A stretch of 64,000 nucleotides of DNA from JAEUHZ01 sp964552795 (GTDB lineage Bacteria > Planctomycetota > UBA1135 > GCA-002686595): the NCBI GenBank assembly GCA_964552795.1, contig CAZKIO010000009.1:31292-95291 (forward strand), in the 5' to 3' direction. Made by a program: the position numbers and the translations under genes. Shown piece after piece: positions 27,550 through 37,168 of the stretch. Numbering within the stretch: position 1 is the first letter of the stretch; every line of letters begins with the position of its first letter. The notes beneath the pieces are model-generated. The model was not told where the DNA came from and did not search any database. It saw nothing but the letters and a program-made list of their open reading frames with translations.

Positions 27550-29027
27550 GCCCCGCCGGCGACCCGGACGCGATCGCGCTCGCCGCCGCGATCGCGCGCG
27601 GCGATCTCAGCGCGCGCCGCGCGGCCGAGGACTGCCTCGCGCGCATCGATCGCCTGGATCCCAGGCTGCACGTCTTCCTGACCGTCGATCGGGAGGGCGC
27701 GCTGACGCGCGCGGACGCGCTCGATCGCGCGCGCGCCGCGGGCGCGACGCCCGGACCGCTCCACGGCGTGCCGATCGCGCTCAAGGCCAACATGTGCCTC
27801 GCCGGCGTCGAGTCGAACTGCGCCTCGCGGATCCTCGCGGGCTACCGCGCGCCGTACACCGCGACGTTCGTCGAACGCCTGATCGACGCCGGCGCGAACC
27901 CGGTCGGCATGACCAACATGGACGAGTTCGCCATGGGCAGCTCGTCGGAGAACTCGGCCTTCGGGCCGACGCGCAACCCCTGGGACGAAGCGCGCACGCC
28001 CGGCGGATCGAGCTCCGGTTCGGCCGTCGCCGTGGCCAGCGGCATGGTGCCGATCGCGCTGGGTTCCGACACGGGCGGCTCGGTGCGCCAGCCGGCCGCG
28101 CTGTGCGGCATCCTGGGCTTCAAGCCGACCTACGGGCGCATCTCGCGCTACGGACTGATCGCGTTCGGCAGCTCGCTCGATCAGGTCAGCCCCTTCGCGC
28201 GCAGCGTGCGCGACCTGGAGCTGTGCGTGCACCTGATGTCGGGCACGGACCCGCGCGACTCGACGTGCCTGGACGAGCCCGCGTTGTGCGTCGAGGACGG
28301 CGGCATCGAGGGCCTGCGCGTCGGCGTGCCCGCCGAGCACTTCCCCGCTTCTCTGCCGGGCGCGGTGCGCGCGCGCTGCGAGGAGGCCCTGGAGACGCTG
28401 CGCGCCCTGGGCGCCGAGCTCGTGCCCGTGTCGCTGCCGCACTCCAGGTACGCGATCCCGACCTACTACGTGGTGGCGACGGCCGAGGCGTCGAGCAACC
28501 TCGCGCGCTTCGACGGCGTGCGCTACGGGCTGCGCGGAGCCGGGCCCGGCTCGCTGCAGGGCATGTACGCCGCGACGCGCGAGGCGGGCTTCGGCCCGGA
28601 GGTGAAGCGCCGCATCCTGCTGGGCACGTACGTGCTGTCGGCCGGCTACTACGACGCCTGGTACGGCCGCGCGCTCAAGGTGCGCGCGCTCCTGAAGCGC
28701 GACTTCGACGCCGTGTTCGCCGACGTCGACGTCATCGCCGGCCCGACGTCGCCCGAGGTCGCGTTCCCCCTGGGCGCGAAGTCCGGCGATCCGGTCGCCA
28801 TGTACCTCTCCGACGTCTTGACCGTCCCGATCAGCCTGGCGGGCCTGCCGGGCATCAGCGTGCCGTGCGGGTTCGTGGACGAGGGCGGCCGTCGCCTGCC
28901 GGTCGGCCTGCAGATCGCCGGGCCGGCGCGCGCCGACGCGCGCGTGCTGCGCGTCGCGCGGGCCTTCGAGTCGGCCACGGCCTTCGGCCGCGAACGCGCG
29001 CCGGCGTGCGCGGAGGCGGCGCCGTGA
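27546..29027 (+). CDS. gatA: Aspartyl/glutamyl-tRNA amidotransferase subunit A
   Basis: GatA is the amidase that releases ammonia from glutamine for the GatB reaction. Its Ser-cisSer-Lys triad can be read: the lysine in PIALKANMCLAG, the first serine in GGSSSGSAVAVASG, and the second in GSDTGGSVRQPAALCG. The remainder, GILGFKPTYGRISRYGLIAF and the C-terminal LPVGLQIAGPARADARVL, is typical. Length is 493 residues from a GTG that overlaps gatC (GTGA). The usual K-D-N at the catalytic lysine is K-A-N here, a small deviation worth noting, though the nearby residues fit an active enzyme. Confidence 0.96.
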   Translation: MSPAGDPDAIALAAAIARGDLSARRAAEDCLARIDRLDPRLHVFLTVDREGALTRADALDRARAAGATPGPLHGVPIALKANMCLAGVESNCASRILAGYRAPYTATFVERLIDAGANPVGMTNMDEFAMGSSSENSAFGPTRNPWDEARTPGGSSSGSAVAVASGMVPIALGSDTGGSVRQPAALCGILGFKPTYGRISRYGLIAFGSSLDQVSPFARSVRDLELCVHLMSGTDPRDSTCLDEPALCVEDGGIEGLRVGVPAEHFPASLPGAVRARCEEALETLRALGAELVPVSLPHSRYAIPTYYVVATAEASSNLARFDGVRYGLRGAGPGSLQGMYAATREAGFGPEVKRRILLGTYVLSAGYYDAWYGRALKVRALLKRDFDAVFADVDVIAGPTSPEVAFPLGAKSGDPVAMYLSDVLTVPISLAGLPGISVPCGFVDEGGRRLPVGLQIAGPARADARVLRVARAFESATAFGRERAPACAEAAP

Positions 29028-30517
29028 CCACCCGCACGCAGCACGCGCCGGCCGGCGTCGTCTCGGAGCGCACCGGCGTGCGCTGGATCCCCGTGATCGG
29101 CCTGGAGGTGCACGCGCAGCTCGCGACGCGCACCAAGCTGTTCTGCGGCTGCGAGTACCGCTTCGGCGCGGAGCCGAACACGCTGACCTGCGCGGTCTGC
29201 ACGGCGCAGCCGGGCGTGCTGCCGGTGCTCAATCGCGAGGCGCTGGCGCTGGCCGTGCGCGCCGGCCTCGCGCTGGGCGCCACGATCGCCGAGCGCAGCA
29301 AGTTCGACCGCAAGCACTACTTCTACTGCGACCTGCCCAAGGGCTACCAGATCAGCCAGTACGACCAGCCCTTCTGCACGGGCGGCGGCCTGCGGCTCTC
29401 CAACGGGCGCTTCATCCGCCTGAACCGCATCCACATGGAGGAGGACGCCGGCAAGGCGATCCACGACCGCGGCGCGACGACGCTGGTCGACCTGAACCGC
29501 GCGGGCGTGCCGCTGATCGAGTCGGTCACCGAGGCCGACGTGCAGAGCAGCGCCGAGGCGCACGAGTACCTGACCGGCCTCAAGGAGATCCTGCAGCACG
29601 TCGGCGCCAGCGAATGCGACATGGAGAAGGGCGAGTTGCGCTGCGACGTCAACATCTCGGTGCACCCCGCGGGGGAAGCCTGGCGCACCAAGGTCGAGAT
29701 CAAGAACCTGAACTCGTTCCGCTTCGTGGCCGCCGCGATCGACCACGAGATCGCGCGCCAGATCGAGGCCTACGAGTCCGAGGACCCGACGCAGTTCCCG
29801 GTGCAGGAGACGCGCCTGTGGGACAGCCAGAAGAACGTGACGCGCACGATGCGCAGCAAGGAGTCGGCGCACGACTACCGCTACTTCGCCGAGCCCGACC
29901 TGCCGCCGGTGCGCATCGACGCCGCCTACCTGGAGCGCCAGCGCGCGCTGATCCCCGAGCTGCCCGCCGCGCGACGCGAGCGCTACGTGAAGACGCTGGG
30001 TCTCTCCCCCGCCGACGCCGCCGTGTTGACCTCCGAGCGCGTGATCGCCGACTTCTTCGAGGCGGCGGTGCGCCTCTCGGAGAAGCCCAAGGAGTGCGCC
30101 AACTGGATCCAGAACGAGTTGAAGGGCTTCGTCGGCGACCCCGGGCTCGGCTACGCGAACTTCGGCGAGATCGCGCTCAAGCCGCACGACCTCGCGTCGG
30201 TCGTGAAGCTCGTCGCCGACGGGCGCATCCAGAACTCCGGCGCGCGCGTGCTCCTGCGCGCCATCGCGAAGACCGGCAAGTCGGCCAAGGCGCTGGTCCA
30301 GGAGCTCGACCTGGAACAGGTCCAGGATCCGGCCGCCATCGAGGGCTGGTGCCGCGAGGCGCTGGTCGGCCGCGAGAAGATCGTGGCCGACGTGCGCGCC
30401 GGCAAGCCCAACGCGGTCAACGCGCTGCTCGGCGCGGTCATGAAGGCCTCGGGCGGCAAGGCCAACCCGCAGGAAGTCCGCGAGACCCTGCTGCGCCTGA
30501 TCGGGAACGGGGGCTGA
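29024..30517 (+). CDS. gatB: Aspartyl/glutamyl-tRNA amidotransferase subunit B
   Basis: GatB phosphorylates the mischarged aminoacyl-tRNA and transfers ammonia to it. The 497-residue protein shows the family start IGLEVHAQLATRTKLFCGC, zinc ligands in FCGCEYRFG and TCAVCTAQPG, the active-site region KHYFYCDLPKGYQISQY and HMEEDAGKAIHD, VEIKNLNSFRFV, and the C-terminal tRNA-binding YqeY-like domain (LLGAVMKASGGKANPQEVRE). The GTG start overlaps the gatA stop. A 76-base gap without an evident terminator separates it from the next plus-strand gene. Confidence 0.97.
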   Translation: MTTRTQHAPAGVVSERTGVRWIPVIGLEVHAQLATRTKLFCGCEYRFGAEPNTLTCAVCTAQPGVLPVLNREALALAVRAGLALGATIAERSKFDRKHYFYCDLPKGYQISQYDQPFCTGGGLRLSNGRFIRLNRIHMEEDAGKAIHDRGATTLVDLNRAGVPLIESVTEADVQSSAEAHEYLTGLKEILQHVGASECDMEKGELRCDVNISVHPAGEAWRTKVEIKNLNSFRFVAAAIDHEIARQIEAYESEDPTQFPVQETRLWDSQKNVTRTMRSKESAHDYRYFAEPDLPPVRIDAAYLERQRALIPELPAARRERYVKTLGLSPADAAVLTSERVIADFFEAAVRLSEKPKECANWIQNELKGFVGDPGLGYANFGEIALKPHDLASVVKLVADGRIQNSGARVLLRAIAKTGKSAKALVQELDLEQVQDPAAIEGWCREALVGREKIVADVRAGKPNAVNALLGAVMKASGGKANPQEVRETLLRLIGNGG

Positions 30518-30593
30518 GGCCCGTGCGGGGCCGGCCGCGCGCCGCGGCGACCGGACGGTGTAACGTGGCGGGGTCCCCGAGCGGAGTTCCCCG

Positions 30594-33362
30594 ATGCACG
30601 CGCCGCCGACGCCCGAGAGCCTCTTCCTGCGCTGGCGCGCCGACGGCGACGCCGAGGCGCTGGGCGAGGTGCTGGCCGCGGTGCAGGACGAGTTGCTGGG
30701 GGTCGCGCGCCGCCAGTCGCGCGACGAGTCGAGCGCACAGGACCTGCTGCAGGAGACGCTGCTGACGGCGATCAGCCAGGCGCACCGCTTCGACGCGACG
30801 CAGCGCCTGATGCCCTGGCTCGTCGGGCTGCTCACCGTCAACGTGCTGCGCGAACGCCGCCGGGGCGCGCGCACGCCGGACCCCGTCCGCGTCGCGCAGC
30901 CGGGCGTCGAGCGCCCCGAGGAGGGCGCGGACCGCGGCGAGGTGCGCCGCGTCGTCGCCGGCGCGATCGAGGGCCTGCCCGACCTGTACCGCGACGTGCT
31001 GCAGCAGCACCTCCTCGAGGAGCGCTCGCACGCCGAGATCGCCGAACGCCTGGGCCGCGCACCGGGCACCATCCGCGTGCAGGTGTTCCGCGGACTCGCG
31101 CAACTGCGCGCCGCCCTGCCGGCGAGCCTGTCGCTGGGCCTCGCGCTGACCCTGCTGGTTCCGCGCAGCGAGGCGGCCTGGGCCGCGCGCGTGCTCGATC
31201 AGGCCGCCGCGCCGGCCGCGCCGGCCGCGCCGCTCGCCGCTCCGCTGGCGGCGGCGTCCGCAGCCCCGATCGCGCTGCGCTGGATCGCGGCCGGCGTGCT
31301 CGCGGCGGCGACGGCCGGCGCAGTGTGGTGGACGCTGCAGCCGTCGGCCGAGCCGCGCAGGTCCGGTGCCGAGGTGGCGGGCCTCGCGGAGCCCGACGGC
31401 GGCGCGCCCGCTCCCGCGGCCGGGGAACTCGCGACGCCGGCGATCCCGACCGGCGCGCCGGCGCGACGGCCGCTCGGAACGCAAGCCTCGGCCACGGCGC
31501 CGCGGCCCGGCGTGTGGCTCGTGGGCGAGATCACCGGCCTCGACGCGCTGACCCCGGCCGATGCGCTGGCGCTGACGCTGCGGCCGGGCGACACGCGCCA
31601 CCCGCCGCGCCAGGTGTCGCTCGCGGCGGAACCGATGTTCGCAGTGGACCTCGGCGCGTGGTACGCCGCGGACGGCCCGGCGCCCCGCGATTTCTTCGCG
31701 GTCGTGGACCATCCGGGTGCGCTGGTGGCGCGCGCGCCGCTGTGGCTCGACGAGGACCGGCTCGCCGCCGCGCGCGCGGCCGCGCGGCCCGGATCCGAGG
31801 AACGCGTCGAGCTCCGCGCGCGCTTCGACCTCGCGCGCGCCGCGGCGAGCGTCGTGGGACGCGTGCGCCTGCCGGACGGCGCGCCAGAGGCCGCCGAGGA
31901 ACGCGTCTCGGTGGGCCTGTTCCAGTTGCATCCCGACGGCGAAGCCGCGCGCGAACCGGCCGAGGCCGCGTTCGCGGGCGCGGACGGGTTCTTCGCGCTG
32001 CGCACGCCGGTGCCGGGGCGGCACCAGCTCGTGATCGTGCGCGCGGGCCTCGCCGTGAAGAACCTCGAGGTGTTCCTCGCGCCGCGCGACGTGCGCGACC
32101 TGGGCGACGTCGAGCTGTCCGCCGGGCTCGCGATCGCCGGGACGGTGCGCACCGCCGGCGGCCAGGCCGCGCCGCACGCGCGCGTCGATTGGCGCGCGGC
32201 CGAGGTGTCCGCCCCGGTCACGATGCACGGCCGCGTCCTGATCCGCCGCAACGGGCGCTTCGAGCACGCCAACGGCAGCGTGGTCGCGGACCCGGCCGGT
32301 GCGTTCACGATCGGCGCGCTCGCGGCGGGGCCGTACCTCGTGCGCGCCGCGCCCGCGCCGCGCGACGCCCGGCACGTGATCGCGCTCGACGACCACGGCG
32401 GCTTCGGGACGCCCGTCGCGGCGCCGCCGGGCGAGGAACGCGTCGACGCGCCGGCGCACGGGGTCGTGCTCGCGGCCGGCCGGTTCGAGGTGCCGCTGCG
32501 CGTGACCGGCAGAGGCGCGCCCCTCGCGGACGTCGACGTCGAGCGCCTGTTCGAGGGCGGCGGGTTCCAGGGAGCGGACACCGACGCACAGGGCCGCGCG
32601 ACGCTGCTCACCAGCGGCCGGCCGGGCGCGGTCGCGCTGCGCGTGTCGAAACCGGGCTGGGAACCCGCCACGCTGACCCTCGACCCGGCGCGCCTCGACC
32701 CCGCGATCGAGGTGCACGTCGATCTCGAGCGCGGTCCCGCGCCGGTGGAGCTGACGCTCGACGCGGGCGGCCTCGACCTGTCGGGCTGCACGGCGTTCTT
32801 CGTGCCCTGGGAAGCGATCGACGCGGCCGGCCGGAAGCAGATCCGCGAGAGCGGGTTTCCGCCGATGCCGCCGGGGTTCTTCACGCGGCCGCTCGATGCC
32901 GAGGGCCGCGTGCGCGGCCTGGTGCCGGCCGGGCACTGGTTCGTGCACGTGCGGCCGGGGACGGTGGGCGGCGGAGCACAGCTTCCTTGCGCGTTGCCGA
33001 CCGACTTGGAGCTCGACCTCGCACCGGGCGTCGCCGTGCGGCACCGTTTCACGCTGCGTGCGTGCGGGCGCCTGCGCTTCGTGCCCGTCCCGGCCGTGGC
33101 GGGCGCGAGCGAGGTGATGCTGGCGCTGGAGACGACCGGCGGCGAGCGCGTGCGACTGGAGGTCACGACGCTGCAGTTGCGCGCGGACGCGCGCCAGGGC
33201 CGCAGCATGCGTGTCGACCGGCTCCCGTTCGACACGCCGGCCGAGAGCGGCGGCCTGGAGCCGGGGAACTACGTGCTGCGCGCGTCGGCGGGCGGGCGCA
33301 CGCAGACGCTCTCGATCGAGGTCCGGTCCGGCGAGACGCAGGAGATCGCGCTGGCCTTCTGA
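30594..33362 (+). CDS. ECF-type sigma factor fused to a large C-terminal ectodomain
   Basis: The protein has 922 residues. Residues 1-175 are an ECF sigma factor: sigma-2 helix SAQDLLQETLLTAISQAHRF and WLVGLLTVNVLRERRR, then sigma-4 with GLPDLYRDVLQQHLLEERSH and AEIAERLGRAPGTIRVQVFR. A hydrophobic segment follows at about 176-190 (PASLSLGLALTLLVP), an Ala/Pro linker, and a strong membrane helix at about 226-248. The remaining 670 residues are beta-rich with several carboxypeptidase-regulatory-like units (for example VVGRVRLPDGAPEAAEERVS and LAIAGTVRTAGGQAAPHARV). Such fusions are known in planctomycetes and suggest a membrane-tethered sigma factor that senses the outside or is released by proteolysis; the signal is unknown. 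No anti-sigma gene is adjacent. Confidence 0.85.
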   Translation: MHAPPTPESLFLRWRADGDAEALGEVLAAVQDELLGVARRQSRDESSAQDLLQETLLTAISQAHRFDATQRLMPWLVGLLTVNVLRERRRGARTPDPVRVAQPGVERPEEGADRGEVRRVVAGAIEGLPDLYRDVLQQHLLEERSHAEIAERLGRAPGTIRVQVFRGLAQLRAALPASLSLGLALTLLVPRSEAAWAARVLDQAAAPAAPAAPLAAPLAAASAAPIALRWIAAGVLAAATAGAVWWTLQPSAEPRRSGAEVAGLAEPDGGAPAPAAGELATPAIPTGAPARRPLGTQASATAPRPGVWLVGEITGLDALTPADALALTLRPGDTRHPPRQVSLAAEPMFAVDLGAWYAADGPAPRDFFAVVDHPGALVARAPLWLDEDRLAAARAAARPGSEERVELRARFDLARAAASVVGRVRLPDGAPEAAEERVSVGLFQLHPDGEAAREPAEAAFAGADGFFALRTPVPGRHQLVIVRAGLAVKNLEVFLAPRDVRDLGDVELSAGLAIAGTVRTAGGQAAPHARVDWRAAEVSAPVTMHGRVLIRRNGRFEHANGSVVADPAGAFTIGALAAGPYLVRAAPAPRDARHVIALDDHGGFGTPVAAPPGEERVDAPAHGVVLAAGRFEVPLRVTGRGAPLADVDVERLFEGGGFQGADTDAQGRATLLTSGRPGAVALRVSKPGWEPATLTLDPARLDPAIEVHVDLERGPAPVELTLDAGGLDLSGCTAFFVPWEAIDAAGRKQIRESGFPPMPPGFFTRPLDAEGRVRGLVPAGHWFVHVRPGTVGGGAQLPCALPTDLELDLAPGVAVRHRFTLRACGRLRFVPVPAVAGASEVMLALETTGGERVRLEVTTLQLRADARQGRSMRVDRLPFDTPAESGGLEPGNYVLRASAGGRTQTLSIEVRSGETQEIALAF

Positions 33363-33404
33363 GGGCAGCGGTCCGGGAATCGCGGAGTACCGTACGCCTG
33401 CGGG

Positions 33405-35831
33405 TCAGTACCGCAGCCGCACGCTCTTCACCGTCGCGCTGCCGCTCTGCACGGCGAGCCCGACCGAGCCGCGCAACTGGCCGGTCTTGTAGGCGAGCTT
33501 CCCGACGCTGCGCTCGCCGAAGAAGAACTCGGCGTCGTCGCCGTCGACGTCCACCGTGATGCGCAGCGCGCTGCGCTGGTCCGGTTTCACGCTCGGCAGC
33601 GGCTTCTTGGTCTTGAAGCCCTCGTCGAGTTCGGCCACCAGCGCCAGGCCGCCGCCGGTCACGCCGACGAGCTGCATGCCCTGGTCGTTCGAGCCGAAGG
33701 CCAGCATCAGGATGCCCTCGTCGCCCAGCTTGGACACGTCGACCTCGATCTCGAAGCGGTAGCGCTCGGGCGGATCGTCGCGCAGGAAGGCGTAGGCGAG
33801 GCGTTCCGTCTCGACCGCGAGGCCCCCGTCGCGGGCGGTCCAGCCCTCGTCGGCGGACCAGGCCGTCAACTGCTCGTCGGCGCGCACGCGGCGCCAGCGC
33901 CGCGGATCGGCGCCGGACGTGTTGACGATCCCCTGCGCCGTGTCGCCGAACACGCCGCGCACGCCGTAGACGCGCGCGGCGTCGTCCAGGAGCGTGAGGG
34001 CGACGAGGGGCAGGCCGGCATCCGCGTAGGCCGCGGCCTGCGCCGCCGCATCCGCCAGCAGCTTCGCGTCGGCCTTGGTCAGCGCCTCGGCCGCGTTCTT
34101 GTCGATGCGCACGATGCGCTGCGCGCACACGTCGATCAGGTCCTTGGCCGTCAGCTCGCCCGAGCCCGGCAGCGCCGCGCTCTCGTCCTCCACGGCGCGC
34201 AGCACCTCGATCGCGCGGCGGTAGCGCGCCAGAGCCGGGTCGGGGCGCTTCTGCGCCTCGAGCACCTCGCCCAGCTCGACCAGCGCCGAGGGATCGTCGG
34301 GGCGCTTGCGCAGCGCCCACAAGTAGGTCTCCTCGGCCGCGTCGAGTTCCCCGTGCCCCTCCTGCACGCGCGCGCGCGCCAGCAGGGTGTCGGCGACCTC
34401 GGGCTCGCCGAACCACAGACCGTGCAGCTCGTGGATCCACTTCTTCCAGCGCTGCTCGAAATCCTCGAAGGTCGCGACGCCCGGCTGCTTGGCCTTGGTC
34501 ACGAAGTACTCGACGAAGCGCTCCTTGAAGTCGTGCTTGGCGCCGCTCTTGTACGCCAGCATGTACGCGCGGTACGGCTCGACGTAGGGCAGCTTCGACT
34601 TCTCGTCGCGGTAGTTGTGGAAGAAGTACACGAGGCCCCAGCCGAACGGGTAGTACTCGCCGGGATAGGAGCCGCGCTTGTCGTAGGAGATGACGTCCTC
34701 GAGCGTGGGCTTGCCGCCCTCCAGGCTGTCCTTCAATTCGTCCAGCCGCAGATCCGCGACCAGGTTGCACTCCACCGTGCCGTTGGGGAGCATCCGCGCG
34801 CCCTCGAAGTACGAGGCGGTGCCCTCGTTGAGCCAGGTCGGCTCCGCGCCCGCCGGCAGCGCGATGTGCGTGAACTGGTGGCTGGCCTCGTGGAACAGGG
34901 TCGACCACAGGAACGAGGCCGGGAAGCCGTCGTCGCGCGTGTCGTAGGTCACGACCTTCAGCTCGCTGGGCGAGAAGAAGCCCTTGACGCCGGCGGGCTT
35001 GGGCTTGCCGTCGGCGTCGCGCTCGTACAGGTCGAACTCCGCGCGCGAGCGGTACACGTGGATGGTGACGCGCGCCGTCGATCCGCCCGACTCCTTGACG
35101 CGGAAGAACTTCCGGTAGAAGCGGTTCATCTGCTCCATCGCGCTGAGGAAGGCCTCGGCGCTCTTGAGCGGCATGTTCGTGCGGATCGTGTACTGGTCGC
35201 CCTTCAGCTCCCAGGCCTTGTCCCAGTCCTCGTGCTTCTTGTCGTCGGCCGCGAGCTGCTCGGGACTCTTGCCCTTGCGCTTCTTCTCCTGGATCGGCAC
35301 GTCGACGCCCGATTCGAGCAGCGCGGCGACGGCCTTCTTGTCCTTGTAGATGCGCTCCAGCTCGGACTCGGCCTTGTCGCGCGCCGCCGCGCCGCGCACG
35401 CGCGTGAGCAGGGACACCGCGCTCACCACCATCTTGCGCCGCGCCAGCGCGCCGCCGACCGCGACGAGCGTGTTCTCGTAGTCCGCGAGCGCCGCGGCGC
35501 CCTGGCCCTTGAGCGGATCGAGCGTGACCATGCGCGCGCGCAGCCCGTCGGCCAGCCGCGCCGCGTCTTTGTCCCCCGAGCGCAGGCAGGCGTCGAGCGC
35601 GAGGTCGGCGTACCACAGCGCGTGGTCGGTCCGGCCCGCGGCTTCGGCGGCGCGCGAGGCCTGCTCGAGCAGCACGCACGAGTCGGGATCGTCCTCCAGC
35701 GCCGCCTCGGCCGCGGCCAGCGCCTCGGCCGGGTCCTCGCCGGACCGCAGCGCGTGCTCGGCCGGCCGCTCGGCCGTTGCCGCGAAACCCAGGCCGACGC
35801 AGGCGACGGCCACGCAGAGCCACTCTCTCAT
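33405..35831 (-). CDS. Secreted DUF1570-like protein with HEXXH-type motif and TPR-like region
   Basis: This protein of about 808 residues has signal peptide MREWLCVAVACVGLGFAATA (an ATG at 35837 is also possible). Residues about 25-200 are Ala/Leu-rich helical hairpins of TPR type. About 225-480 form a zinc-metallopeptidase-like domain with TLFHEASHQFTH (HExxH plus a later Glu in WLNEGTASYFEG), a pattern seen in DUF1570 proteins of planctomycetes. A second TPR-like stretch (ARARVQEGHGELDAAEETYL) and a C-terminal beta-sandwich resembling laminin-G / 3-keto-disaccharide-hydrolase domains follow. A substrate cannot be named. The upstream gene at 36947 is in the same direction, 75 bases away, and probably in one operon. 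Confidence 0.8.
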   Translation of the reverse strand: MREWLCVAVACVGLGFAATAERPAEHALRSGEDPAEALAAAEAALEDDPDSCVLLEQASRAAEAAGRTDHALWYADLALDACLRSGDKDAARLADGLRARMVTLDPLKGQGAAALADYENTLVAVGGALARRKMVVSAVSLLTRVRGAAARDKAESELERIYKDKKAVAALLESGVDVPIQEKKRKGKSPEQLAADDKKHEDWDKAWELKGDQYTIRTNMPLKSAEAFLSAMEQMNRFYRKFFRVKESGGSTARVTIHVYRSRAEFDLYERDADGKPKPAGVKGFFSPSELKVVTYDTRDDGFPASFLWSTLFHEASHQFTHIALPAGAEPTWLNEGTASYFEGARMLPNGTVECNLVADLRLDELKDSLEGGKPTLEDVISYDKRGSYPGEYYPFGWGLVYFFHNYRDEKSKLPYVEPYRAYMLAYKSGAKHDFKERFVEYFVTKAKQPGVATFEDFEQRWKKWIHELHGLWFGEPEVADTLLARARVQEGHGELDAAEETYLWALRKRPDDPSALVELGEVLEAQKRPDPALARYRRAIEVLRAVEDESAALPGSGELTAKDLIDVCAQRIVRIDKNAAEALTKADAKLLADAAAQAAAYADAGLPLVALTLLDDAARVYGVRGVFGDTAQGIVNTSGADPRRWRRVRADEQLTAWSADEGWTARDGGLAVETERLAYAFLRDDPPERYRFEIEVDVSKLGDEGILMLAFGSNDQGMQLVGVTGGGLALVAELDEGFKTKKPLPSVKPDQRSALRITVDVDGDDAEFFFGERSVGKLAYKTGQLRGSVGLAVQSGSATVKSVRLRY

Positions 35832-35851
35832 GAGCACGGGTCCTCTCGTTC

Positions 35852-35887
35852 GCGGTCGCCCGCGGTCCTCCTGGCGGTCGCCCGCGG
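35852..35887. repeat. Pair of 14-bp direct repeats upstream of the DUF1570-like gene
   Basis: GCGGTCGCCCGCGG occurs at 35852-35865 and again at 35874-35887, two helical turns apart (22 bases), between two genes of the same operon. The spacing would suit a dimeric regulator, but nothing else supports an operator. Confidence 0.4.
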
Positions 35888-35906
35888 GCGCCGCGGCCGG
35901 AGGCGC

Positions 35907-36947
35907 CTACTGGCCGCGGCTCATTTCCCAGGCCACGTTGCCGCCGATCGCTCCCGACATCGAGAGCTCGAACTGCTGGTTGCCGGCCGAGACGCTGGCC
36001 TCGATGCTGACGTCGAAGTGCGGCTTGGCCTGCATCGAGTACGAGTGCAGCACGCCGGCCTTCAGGTCCCACAAGAGGCTGCCCTCGCCCTTCAGCTCCA
36101 TGCCGGCCGATGCCGTGAACGACAACTCGGCGTCGTCGCTCCCGCCCTGCTCCTCCTCGATCTTGCGCAGGAGCGGCTCGAGGTCGATGCGGCAGTTGCC
36201 GTCGTAGGTGAAGGCCACCTCGCCCACGCGGACGCCGCCGACCTCGCGCGTCCCCTTGTACGTGCACAGGACCTTGAAGTCCTTGAGCGAGTCCTCGATC
36301 TGCTTGCCGATCGCGTCGGTCACGTCCTGGAACTCCACGCCCTCGCCGCTCCCGTCGTCGGTCATGGGCACGCCGCCGGGGAAGAACAGCGCCCCGATGT
36401 CGTTGGCCGGGATCTCCCACGTGTCTCCGACCGCGACCTTCTTGCCGGGCAGCAGCACGCGGATCTCCATGTCGTCGATCAGGTCGGCCAGCGCGGATTC
36501 GTCGCCGGAGGACTCGTGGAAGGACTTGTCGTAGGCCTTCTCCTCCTCGTTCCAGCGAAAGCGCACGGTCTTGTCCTCGAAGGCCTTGGCCTCGGCGAGG
36601 TCCTCCGACTCGTCGCCGAACTCGACCGAAACGCTCAAGTCGTCGTAGCGACGCAGGAGGTCGAGCGGCCGGCCGTCCTTGGTGGACTTGAAGGTCTCGG
36701 TCACGCCCATCGCGAGGTTGACGATCAGCGCCTGCGCCTTGATCTCGTCGAGCGCTTCGTCGGGCATCGGCTCGCCGTTCATCGTGAAGGATGCGTCCTC
36801 GACGTTGAACTCGGCCTCGATCGTCAGCTTCTTCTGGGAGGTCGCGTCCTTCTCGGGGTGGAAGGTGAGTTCGTCGGCGAGCAGCGCGAAGCCCAGGGTG
36901 CCGGGGATCGCGAGGAGGAGCAGCAGGGACGAGCGGCGCGGGTTCAT
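35907..36947 (-). CDS. Secreted protein of unknown function
   Basis: This 346-residue protein has signal peptide MNPRRSSLLLLLAIPGTLGFA. The mature part is acidic and rich in Lys/Glu/Asp (DLAEAKAFEDKTVRFRWNEE), with a beta-strand pattern; one stretch, ALADLIDDMEIRVLLPGKKV followed by VGDTWEIPANDIGALFF, is of the type found in beta-rich lipid-carrier or lipocalin-like folds. No catalytic residues or cysteine pairs stand out. It lies 75 bases upstream of the DUF1570-like gene, so it may be a partner or substrate. The ATG at 36947 is preferred because it begins the signal peptide. Confidence 0.7.
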   Translation of the reverse strand: MNPRRSSLLLLLAIPGTLGFALLADELTFHPEKDATSQKKLTIEAEFNVEDASFTMNGEPMPDEALDEIKAQALIVNLAMGVTETFKSTKDGRPLDLLRRYDDLSVSVEFGDESEDLAEAKAFEDKTVRFRWNEEEKAYDKSFHESSGDESALADLIDDMEIRVLLPGKKVAVGDTWEIPANDIGALFFPGGVPMTDDGSGEGVEFQDVTDAIGKQIEDSLKDFKVLCTYKGTREVGGVRVGEVAFTYDGNCRIDLEPLLRKIEEEQGGSDDAELSFTASAGMELKGEGSLLWDLKAGVLHSYSMQAKPHFDVSIEASVSAGNQQFELSMSGAIGGNVAWEMSRGQ

Positions 36948-37052
36948 CGGGGTGCGATTGGGGCCAGTGGATGCGGCGGAGGATAGCACGGGCGCCGGGG
37001 TGTCGAGGGAGAGCGGGTTGGACTGACACCTTCCATACCGGGCGGGTGGGAT

Positions 37053-37092
37053 GGGCGGGGGGGGGAAGCGGGAGAGAAAGAGAGAGAGCGGG
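37053..37092. repeat. Poly-G and GA low-complexity tract
   Basis: Nine G followed by GA-rich purine repeats, resembling the tract after tgt at 17093-17128 but reversed relative to transcription of guaA. Coding support is absent. Confidence 0.7.
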
Positions 37093-37142
37093 CACGGCGC
37101 GGGGGGCGCAACGGGGAGTTGGCAGCCCGCGCGATACCGGTG

Positions 37143-37166
37143 GCGCCGTGCGCAAGCGCACGGCGC
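37143..37166 (-). terminator. First hairpin downstream of guaA
   Basis: An 11-bp perfect stem with an AA loop (GCGCCGTGCGC-AA-GCGCACGGCGC), 23 bases beyond the guaA stop. With the adjoining hairpin at 37169-37189 it forms a tandem pair. Confidence 0.6.
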
Positions 37167-37168
37167 GC

